Source of the DNA: a virus
IMG/VR virus record: IMGVR_UViG_3300028897_000664
Coordinates: 1-28,690 of that record
Length of the DNA stretch: 28,690 nucleotides
Direction: 5' to 3' (one strand)
In this document: in pieces, positions 19,931-26,052 of the stretch
How positions within the stretch are numbered: position 1 is the stretch's first letter
How the letters are laid out: every line of letters starts with the position of its first letter
Position numbers and translations under genes: made by a program
The notes under the pieces: generated by a model
The model's input: the letters and a program-made list of their open reading frames with translations, nothing else
Told to the model about the DNA's origin: nothing
Database searches by the model: none

Positions 19931-21297
19931 TGTCCTTTACAGAAACTATCCTCATCAAGTCTCTATTACTTGATAAAGCTTATCTAGCATCAATAGCAAC
20001 AGCAGTAGAAGCAGCATATTTATCATCACCAGCAGCAGCAGATATATATGGAACTGTGCTTAACTATTTTAATAGATATGATGATATACCACCTCAAGAT
20101 ATTATAATAAATGAAATAGAAGATGTAGAAAGACAGGAACGAGCAAGAGATTTTCTTAATGAGATAAATGCTATTGAGTTTGATGTTGCTAGACAGTATG
20201 AATACCTAATAGACAAAACCGATGAATGGCTTAGAGAAAAGGCAATGAAGCAAGCCATTCTGAAGTCAGTGGATCTCATAGATGATAAGGACTATGGATC
20301 TATTAGGAACAATATAGAATCAGCCTTGGGTAAGACCATCAAGCTCAAGCTAGGCTTAGATTATTTTGGCACACTACGAGAACGAATAAGTAGGATTAGA
20401 AAATTTTCTGATAATAGACTTCCTACTTATTATCCTATTTTTGATGAATATCTTAATGGTGGTTTTCCACCATATACTCTTTCTGTTATAGTTGCTGCTA
20501 TTCATGGGTTCAAGTCAAATACATTGGCTAACATTATGGCACGTCAAGTTCTTGCAGGACATAATGTTGCTTTGCTAACTCTTGAAATGTCTGAAGATGC
20601 TTTTGCCCAGAGGTTTGATAGCATTCTCTCTTGTATGGACATCAATAAGATTTATAGAGGGGATGAAAACATACTTAAGCTTTATAGGAAGCTAAAGAGC
20701 ATTTCCCAAAGAGAGGGCTTAGGGAAGCTCTACATTAAAGAATTTCCTACTGGTGAAGCTACAGTTCTTGACTACAAGGCTTATATAAGAGAATTGAGTT
20801 TGAGAGATGTAAAGCTGGATGCAATCTATGTTGACTATATAAATTTAATGAAGCCAAGTTATGGTGGGTCTAGACATGATTTATATGTGGATGTCAAAAG
20901 GATTGCTGAAGAGCTAAGAGCATTGGGATTTGTTTTCAATATACCTATTATTTCAGTAAGCCAGTTAAACCGTCCTGGTACATTGACAGATTTTAAATCT
21001 GTTTCTTTTAGCTATATTGCAGAAAGTATGGGCATTCCAGCAACAGCAGATTTTATAGCAATCTATGGTGTTGATGAAGATAAACTAGTTTATGAAAATG
21101 AAATACACTATAAGATTGAAAAGAATCGTTTAGGTGGACGTGTTGGGGAGGTTGATCAATTTTATTTTGATGCAAGAAGTTTAAAGATGTATGATTCTTC
21201 AGAAGAGAGTTTGTGGATAGAAGAAGCTGCACTTTCACATGATCAAAGAAGACTACGTGGAACAGGAGGGAATGGCAATGGACACAATGATGTATAA
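19930..21297 (+). CDS. 41: Replicative DNA helicase, DnaB/T4 gp41-like
   Basis: The 455-residue length (T4 gp41 is 475) and domain order fit a RecA-fold hexameric helicase: a helical N-terminal domain (1-150), then PPYTLSVIVAAIHGFKSNT, LLTLEMSEDAFAQRF, Walker B DAIYVDYINLM, IISVSQLNRPG and a C-terminal YKIEKNRLGG. The helicase unwinds the fork and works with primase, which is not in the window. The P-loop is odd: where GxxxxGKS is expected it reads AAIHGFKS, with K195 and S196 kept but both canonical glycines replaced (a Gly stands one place earlier). It starts by TAATG overlap with the small Cys protein. The C-terminus ends in a Gly/Asn-rich tail. Confidence 0.9.
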   Translation: MSFTETILIKSLLLDKAYLASIATAVEAAYLSSPAAADIYGTVLNYFNRYDDIPPQDIIINEIEDVERQERARDFLNEINAIEFDVARQYEYLIDKTDEWLREKAMKQAILKSVDLIDDKDYGSIRNNIESALGKTIKLKLGLDYFGTLRERISRIRKFSDNRLPTYYPIFDEYLNGGFPPYTLSVIVAAIHGFKSNTLANIMARQVLAGHNVALLTLEMSEDAFAQRFDSILSCMDINKIYRGDENILKLYRKLKSISQREGLGKLYIKEFPTGEATVLDYKAYIRELSLRDVKLDAIYVDYINLMKPSYGGSRHDLYVDVKRIAEELRALGFVFNIPIISVSQLNRPGTLTDFKSVSFSYIAESMGIPATADFIAIYGVDEDKLVYENEIHYKIEKNRLGGRVGEVDQFYFDARSLKMYDSSEESLWIEEAALSHDQRRLRGTGGNGNGHNDV

Positions 21298-21739
21298 AAT
21301 AGAAGGTATGCCAGGAATCAATGTTGAACGAATTAGACCCGATGCTTTCATGCCAGAAAAAGCCTACCCAGATGATAGTGGCTATGATATTCGTATCCCT
21401 CAAGGTTTACAATTCCATGTAAATGAGTTAAAATTAGTAGAAATAGGAATAAGAATAGAACTTCCTAGAGGATGGGAATGTCAAGTTAGATCTAGATCCA
21501 GTTTACCTCTTAAGCATGGTTTGATCTTTGCTTTAGGTGTTGGAACTATAGATAGTGGATATAGGGGGGAAATAAAAGTACCCCTTCTTAATATCAGTGA
21601 TATGCCTGTTCAGCTTGAAAGAGGAACAGCAGTTGTTCAGCTAGTTTTTCATAAGCTGGATAGTATGTATATAAGGGAAGCACCTGTTTCACTTGATACT
21701 GAAAGGGGAGAAGGAGGTTTTGGAAGTACAGGCTTATAG
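21278..21739 (+). CDS. dut: dUTPase (trimeric dUTP diphosphatase)
   Basis: All five motifs of trimeric dUTPases are present in order: DDSGYDI, RSRSSL (for GRSS), GVGTIDSGYRGEI, ERGTAVVQLVF and RGEGGFGSTG. The 153-residue length is standard. It converts dUTP to dUMP and pyrophosphate, feeding thymidylate synthesis and keeping uracil out of DNA, which fits the uracil-DNA glycosylase and thymidylate kinase downstream. ATG 21278 is chosen because AGGAGG stands 8 nt before it; ATG 21272 would be only 2 nt from it. The start overlaps the helicase end by 20 nt. Confidence 0.96.
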   Translation: MDTMMYKIEGMPGINVERIRPDAFMPEKAYPDDSGYDIRIPQGLQFHVNELKLVEIGIRIELPRGWECQVRSRSSLPLKHGLIFALGVGTIDSGYRGEIKVPLLNISDMPVQLERGTAVVQLVFHKLDSMYIREAPVSLDTERGEGGFGSTGL

Positions 21740-21756
21740 AAAGGAATTTATGGAAA

Positions 21757-21957
21757 ATGCCAAACGATTTGGCCTATGAAATGTTGAAACAGATGCAGCA
21801 GATGAATCTTCACCAAGATACAGGACCGTTTAGAGGAATAGGTGATTTCATTAATTTTATAGGTTTGATTGTTGTAGGTGGTTTTATATTGCTTTGGTTT
21901 TTAAGAAAAGCTGTGATGGGGGTTATTGAATATGTCAGAGAGAAAAGAATTAAATAG
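21757..21957 (+). CDS. Small single-TM membrane protein
   Basis: The 66-residue product has a polar, Met/Gln-rich start, one membrane helix (about residues 33-54, INFIGLIVVGGFILLWFL) and a basic end (YVREKRIK). No family is recognised. It overlaps the thymidylate kinase gene by 26 nt and follows dUTPase by 17 nt. AAGGAA lies 10 nt before the start; an out-of-frame ATG at 21750 gives only nine codons. Confidence 0.6.
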   Translation: MPNDLAYEMLKQMQQMNLHQDTGPFRGIGDFINFIGLIVVGGFILLWFLRKAVMGVIEYVREKRIK

Positions 21958-22573
21958 GTATATTGTATTTGAAGGCAATGATGGTAGTGGAAAAACAACT
22001 ATAGCAGAAACAATTGCTCAAAAGCTTAGGGGAGATGTTGTTTATACCAAAGAGCCAGGATCACCACACTTGAAATTCTGTAAAGATGTACGTCAATTAA
22101 TCATCCATGGTAAAGAACAGAATTTGGATGATATCACATATGCCCACCTTTTTTATGCAGATGCACATGAAAATTTAAGACAGATAGTAGAACCTTCACT
22201 AAAAGCAGGTAAGTGGGTTGTAAGTGATAGATCTGTCCTAAGTAATTTGGCATATTGGCCCATCAATGTACAGTATGTTCACTTAAAACATCATGATTGG
22301 TTTGCAGATTTAAACCCACTGATTTTTTATTTATATGTAACACCGGAGGAATGTTTACGAAGAATTACAAGTAGAGCCAAAGAAATGAATGAATTTGAAA
22401 AGTCACATGTAGTAGATAAGCTTGAAACAATACATTGGAGATATGAGAATTTAGTTCTTGATGAGATACTGTCAAAGGAACTTACCTATCATCAAATTAA
22501 TAACATGAGACCCATTGAGGATGTTATTGATGTTGTATGGGGTTTAATAATCTCTAACTATAAGGAGGTATGA
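21932..22573 (+). CDS. tmk: Thymidylate kinase (dTMP kinase)
   Basis: The product begins with strand YIVFEGNDGSGKTT (P-loop G15-T22) typical of thymidylate kinases, followed by YTKEPGSPH (the Glu-Pro-Gly that contacts dTMP), WVVSDRSVLSN (DRS motif) and a lid-like RITSRAKEMNEFEK. The 213-residue length is standard. It phosphorylates dTMP to dTDP. With dUTPase and a deoxyribosyltransferase-like gene it forms a nucleotide supply set. ATG 21932 follows GGGGG at 9 nt; a TTG six bases earlier is less likely. T4's own kinase (gene 1) is unrelated in sequence, so this is a cellular-type enzyme. Confidence 0.92.
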   Translation: MSERKELNRYIVFEGNDGSGKTTIAETIAQKLRGDVVYTKEPGSPHLKFCKDVRQLIIHGKEQNLDDITYAHLFYADAHENLRQIVEPSLKAGKWVVSDRSVLSNLAYWPINVQYVHLKHHDWFADLNPLIFYLYVTPEECLRRITSRAKEMNEFEKSHVVDKLETIHWRYENLVLDEILSKELTYHQINNMRPIEDVIDVVWGLIISNYKEV

Positions 22574-22574
22574 A

Positions 22575-23030
22575 ATGGATCAGTTGTTGAATACAGGAAA
22601 TAATTTGTTGGCTTATGTTCCTCCACTGATGATAGTTGTGTTGGTAATTGTTGGAATCAGGTTTGTAAAAACACTTATCAAAGTGGGTGAGGTCTGGGAG
22701 AAGGATGAGAAACTGGCAAACAGATTGAAAAAAAGCTACATGTGGCAACTTTTTATAATGGCACTTGCTCTCTTCTTTCTTGTTTTTGCTGGCTTTTTTG
22801 CCTATGGTCCTGGCAAAAGACAGAAGACAACTGACTATCAAAAGTCAGGATGGATGGAACGAGTAAAAGAACTTCCTGATGAAAAGCCTATTGCTGTTAT
22901 CACTCAGGAAGGTGAAGCAAACAAGGATAAAACTGGCACACTTCCTAAAGTGGCTTCAGAGGAAGAATACAAGCAAAGTAAGGAAGAAGCAGATAAAGAA
23001 ATAGATGAAATTCTAAAAAGAAGACAATAA
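22575..23030 (+). CDS. Two-TM membrane protein, partner candidate of the SPFH lipoprotein
   Basis: The 151-residue product has two membrane helices (about 13-34, VPPLMIVVLVIVGIRFVKTL, and 59-77, LFIMALALFFLVFAGFF), a short cytoplasmic linker between them and a hydrophilic, Lys/Glu-rich end of about 70 residues. The start has a perfect AAGGAGG, suggesting high expression. It lies 18 nt ahead of the SPFH lipoprotein gene, and SPFH proteins often pair with small membrane proteins (for example NfeD-type), though no NfeD motif is visible. Role unknown. Confidence 0.65.
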   Translation: MDQLLNTGNNLLAYVPPLMIVVLVIVGIRFVKTLIKVGEVWEKDEKLANRLKKSYMWQLFIMALALFFLVFAGFFAYGPGKRQKTTDYQKSGWMERVKELPDEKPIAVITQEGEANKDKTGTLPKVASEEEYKQSKEEADKEIDEILKRRQ

Positions 23031-23048
23031 TAGAAAGGAGAATATGTT

Positions 23049-23939
23049 ATGAGAAGATTCAAAATGTTGATGTTGGTTTTAATGGTTGTAGCAATGTTTA
23101 TTGCTACTGGTTGTACTGAGAGGGTTCCACCTGGATTTATCGGAATGGTTATGACTCCAGGTGGTTTGACTGGTGAAGTTCTTGCACCAGGAAACCATAC
23201 TTGTTACAATCGTGATAGAATGATCCTCATTGAGTATGTTGAAAAGGCATATACAGAACCTTTAAGTATTCTTTGTGACGATGATCTTAACTTTAAATTT
23301 GATCTTAAGATTCGTGTTATGACACTTGCCGATGATAATAAGGCAGTCATGGAACTTTTGGGTAAGCAGGGTTCTCAGATCACATGGGATGGTGATATAG
23401 GTGTTTTGCCATTTGATATTCTATATAAAACATATGTTGCCGATCCTGCAAGATCTATAGCAAGAGGGGTTGTGTCAAAATATAAGACAACCGATATTCG
23501 TAATGCTAGAGATGAAATTACAAAAACAATTACAGAAAAACTTACTAAATCTGTTCAGGGAACACCTGTAAAAATCACTCTCATAGCTACTTCAAATTTC
23601 GATTATCCTGATGTTATCACTAAAGCTGTGGAAGATAAGAGAAGACGTGAAATTGAAATTGAGACTGAGAAAGCAACTCAGGCTATGGAAATTCTTAAGC
23701 TAGATAATAGGAAAATTCTGGCTCAGAAGAGAAAGCAGGTTCGTGCTACTGAAGCAGAAGCAGAAGCAGTTTATGTAACTGTTATGGGTAAGGCACTAAC
23801 TTCTGACTACCTTAAGCTGAGAGAAATTGAGAGGGATATAACCCTTTATGAAAAAGTTTCTCCAGGTGATAAAGTTATAGTAACTGGCAATGGTGGTATT
23901 ACACCTTTGATTGATGTCACACCTGCTACAAGGAAATAA
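23049..23939 (+). CDS. SPFH/prohibitin-domain lipoprotein
   Basis: A signal peptide ending in lipobox IATGC (Cys22) is followed by PPGFIGMVMTPGGLTGEVLAPG, the first hairpin of the SPFH/band-7 domain. Next come the domain core (to about 190) and a long charged helix with EIEIETEKATQAMEI and ATEAEAEAVYV, typical of prohibitin, HflK and HflC. These proteins form ring-like membrane assemblies and regulate proteases. A lipoprotein anchor in place of a membrane helix suggests a periplasmic assembly. Possible roles are membrane protection, control of lysis timing or superinfection exclusion; the sequence does not decide. AAAGGAG precedes it. It sits inside a nucleotide/replication operon, probably expressed before lysis genes. 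Confidence 0.88.
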   Translation: MRRFKMLMLVLMVVAMFIATGCTERVPPGFIGMVMTPGGLTGEVLAPGNHTCYNRDRMILIEYVEKAYTEPLSILCDDDLNFKFDLKIRVMTLADDNKAVMELLGKQGSQITWDGDIGVLPFDILYKTYVADPARSIARGVVSKYKTTDIRNARDEITKTITEKLTKSVQGTPVKITLIATSNFDYPDVITKAVEDKRRREIEIETEKATQAMEILKLDNRKILAQKRKQVRATEAEAEAVYVTVMGKALTSDYLKLREIERDITLYEKVSPGDKVIVTGNGGITPLIDVTPATRK

Positions 23940-23955
23940 AATTTGAAAGGAGAAA

Positions 23956-24672
23956 ATGGGGAGGGGCAACCTCCCCTCTATTAGAATTATGCCAGAATAT
24001 ACTTTTAATGAATTATACAGAAGGTTATCTGCTCAAGAAGAACTTATTGTTAGTCTTAGTAGTAAGGTTGATAAGCTTACAGAGATAATAGATCTTCTCA
24101 GACGAACTAAGAAAAGAAACCATGTTTATCTAGCTGGAAGCATCTCAAGAGATGTTAGAACTTATGAGTGGAGAGAAGAGTTTGAAGAATTAATGAGGGA
24201 TGATCCTAACTTTGTTATAGTGAATCCTTGTAAGAATAAATTCAATCAGAGCATACGAGACTTCCAAGGAGACAATACTGCTTTCATTAAAGAAGCTGTT
24301 GCTAGATCTCAGGGCATCTTGAAGCCTAAAGACTTTCAACTTATAAGCATGTGTAATATAATGGTAGTTAATCTTGCAATCTATGTTCCATCAAAGCAAC
24401 CATTAGGAACTGTCTTTGAGTGTTGTTGGGCAAGAGACACTTTGAATATGCCTGTTATCGGTATTCATGGAAATGCAAGAAATTGGATTCCACCTACTTA
24501 TGAGGAACGAATTAAGATTGCTCAAGAGTATTTGGAGACCGGAAGTGTTGACCATATTCCAATGGAGAATATCTATGTGAAACATACATGGATAGATGAT
24601 ACAGTATCATCCTGGGTTGAATCTGTTCCTGAAGCAGTTCAGTTTTTGAAGGAGTTCTTTGGAGAGTATTAA
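23956..24672 (+). CDS. Nucleoside 2-deoxyribosyltransferase-like protein with N-terminal coiled coil
   Basis: After about 50 residues of coiled coil (RRLSAQEELIVSLSSKVDKL) comes a Rossmann-like domain: VYLAGSISRD (57-66), EWREEF, NIMVVNLAIYVP and PLGTVFECCWARD, with E155 in the position of the catalytic nucleophile, then PVIGI. This is the nucleoside 2-deoxyribosyltransferase superfamily, whose members swap bases on deoxynucleosides or hydrolyse dNMPs. The neighbouring dUTPase, thymidylate kinase and UDG support a nucleotide role. The coiled coil is unusual for this family and may drive oligomerisation. AAAGGAG precedes the start. Confidence 0.75.
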   Translation: MGRGNLPSIRIMPEYTFNELYRRLSAQEELIVSLSSKVDKLTEIIDLLRRTKKRNHVYLAGSISRDVRTYEWREEFEELMRDDPNFVIVNPCKNKFNQSIRDFQGDNTAFIKEAVARSQGILKPKDFQLISMCNIMVVNLAIYVPSKQPLGTVFECCWARDTLNMPVIGIHGNARNWIPPTYEERIKIAQEYLETGSVDHIPMENIYVKHTWIDDTVSSWVESVPEAVQFLKEFFGEY

Positions 24673-25353
24673 ATGTTAACCACAAAACAAATACGAATGC
24701 TAGTATTGCTAGATAATAAGATTCGTGTTTGTAAAAAATGTGACCTGCATAATAACGGTAGATGTAAGCCATTTTATACAAAAGAGTCCAGGTATGCTAT
24801 AATTGGTGAAGCACCTGGATCTAATGAGGTAAGGGATAATGAACCCTTTACCGGAGCAGCAGGTGATATATTGTGGGAGACCATGGCTGATCATGGTTTG
24901 GAGAAAGATAAATTTCTTATAATTAATAGTGTCAATTGTAGACCTGTTGATGAAAACCAATCATGGAAGAATGGTAAGCCAACTGAAGATCAACAAGACT
25001 GTTGCAGGGAATGGGTTAGAAAGTATATAAGAGTATTTGAGCCAGAGAAAATATTAGTATTAGGTAATTATGCAATGTATAGTGCATTAGGACATGGACA
25101 AGGAATTATGAAACTTAATGCAACTATTATTGATGAGAACCAAGTAAATTTTGCTCTGGCAGGTACACTTGGATATGATAATGCTCCTTATGTTTTAAGT
25201 GTTCATCCTGCATTTTGCATTTATAGAAAAGATGAGGGATTGCAGATGCTCTCAGAGAGTATAGCAAGATTTAAAGAAATAGAACCACCTTCACCACCTA
25301 TGCCTGATTTTGTCACTGACTTTTTGGAGGATGAAGAGTTATGGAAAATCTAG
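24673..25353 (+). CDS. Family-4-type uracil-DNA glycosylase (Fe-S)
   Basis: The motif order is that of family 4/5 UDGs: an N-terminal CKKC pair, IIGEAPGSNEVRDNEPFTGAAG (uracil-binding motif 1), SVNCRP and DQQDCCREW supplying the later Fe-S cysteines, and SVHPAFCI (motif 2, for HPS). The 226-residue length is standard. It removes uracil from DNA. A phage carrying both dUTPase and UDG probably has thymine DNA and defends it against deamination, rather than a uracil genome. The start follows the previous stop directly; the end overlaps the next gene by 13 nt. Confidence 0.9.
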   Translation: MLTTKQIRMLVLLDNKIRVCKKCDLHNNGRCKPFYTKESRYAIIGEAPGSNEVRDNEPFTGAAGDILWETMADHGLEKDKFLIINSVNCRPVDENQSWKNGKPTEDQQDCCREWVRKYIRVFEPEKILVLGNYAMYSALGHGQGIMKLNATIIDENQVNFALAGTLGYDNAPYVLSVHPAFCIYRKDEGLQMLSESIARFKEIEPPSPPMPDFVTDFLEDEELWKI

Positions 25354-25616
25354 ATGTCAATGTAGATAGGGAATTTTCTTTGTATAGGCTTAAACTAGAA
25401 CCAGGAGAGATATTAATTATAGAAATTCCTTCTAAACTGTATTTCAAAATGAATAATGTTCAGAAGATAGTTGATATAGCAACAAGTATGCTTAGAAATG
25501 TAGGATTAAATAATCCTGTTATGGCTACACCTGATGATATAAAAATTGGCAAAATAACTCCTGCTCTAATAGAGCCAGAGCCAGATGGTTTTGAAGAAGG
25601 AGACTTTGAATTGTGA
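25341..25616 (+). CDS. Unknown 91-residue acidic protein
   Basis: No family recognised. The product has a beta-rich first half (FSLYRLKLEPGEILIIEIPS), a helix (QKIVDIATSMLRNVG) and an acidic Pro-rich tail (EPEPDGFEEGDFEL). An acidic tail after a small domain is seen in proteins that mimic DNA or bind basic partners, but this is not evidence of function. GGAGGATGAAGAG precedes the ATG. It overlaps UDG upstream by 13 nt and the next gene by 4 nt, so it is co-translated. Confidence 0.65.
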   Translation: MENLDVNVDREFSLYRLKLEPGEILIIEIPSKLYFKMNNVQKIVDIATSMLRNVGLNNPVMATPDDIKIGKITPALIEPEPDGFEEGDFEL

Positions 25617-25852
25617 GCCATAAGCATTTCTTCTTTCCAAAACATATACGGTCAAGATTACTGGAATTTTGCTTGGAATGTGAACATCATGAAGCAGTTC
25701 AAAGGGAACGAGTAGTAAGTTATTGCAAGCTAGAAAATTGCTACTCTGAAAATTCTGATTGTGTTCTCGACAAAGCACTGGATGAATTTCTAGAAAGAAA
25801 TGAAGTAAAATCAATTCATATAATTAATAAAGCATTACATGGGAGAAGCTAA
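25613..25852 (+). CDS. Unknown small Cys-rich protein
   Basis: The 79-residue product has CLECEHH, then YCKLENCYSENSDC: five cysteines in a small region, with His nearby, consistent with one metal site. Start is GTG, overlapping the previous stop (GTGA). The C-terminal third is helical. No family recognised. The stop overlaps the next ATG (TAATG), so it is part of the polymerase operon. Confidence 0.6.
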   Translation: MSHKHFFFPKHIRSRLLEFCLECEHHEAVQRERVVSYCKLENCYSENSDCVLDKALDEFLERNEVKSIHIINKALHGRS

Positions 25853-26052
25853 TGGCTAAAAATTTTGTAGTATGGCAATGGGGAGATAGATATGTAAACC
25901 ATGGTAGAGTAGTTGAGGATGCAGAGCATGTTGTTCTTGTAGAGATAAGAGATGTTAATGGCAATCTCCATCAATTGGCTCTACCAAAGGGAAGTTTTAG
26001 GTTTAAGTTCTTTAATACTGAAAAAGAAGCAAAGGAGTTCCTTGATAGTTAA
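25852..26052 (+). CDS. Unknown 66-residue protein
   Basis: The small product looks beta-rich (NFVVWQWGDRYVNHGRVV, HVVLVEIRD, LHQLALPKGSFRFKFF) with a short C-terminal helix (TEKEAKEFLDS). It may be an OB- or SH3-like fold, but this is a guess from strand pattern. Both ends overlap neighbours by one base (TAATG), coupling it tightly to DNA polymerase. Confidence 0.65.
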   Translation: MAKNFVVWQWGDRYVNHGRVVEDAEHVVLVEIRDVNGNLHQLALPKGSFRFKFFNTEKEAKEFLDS

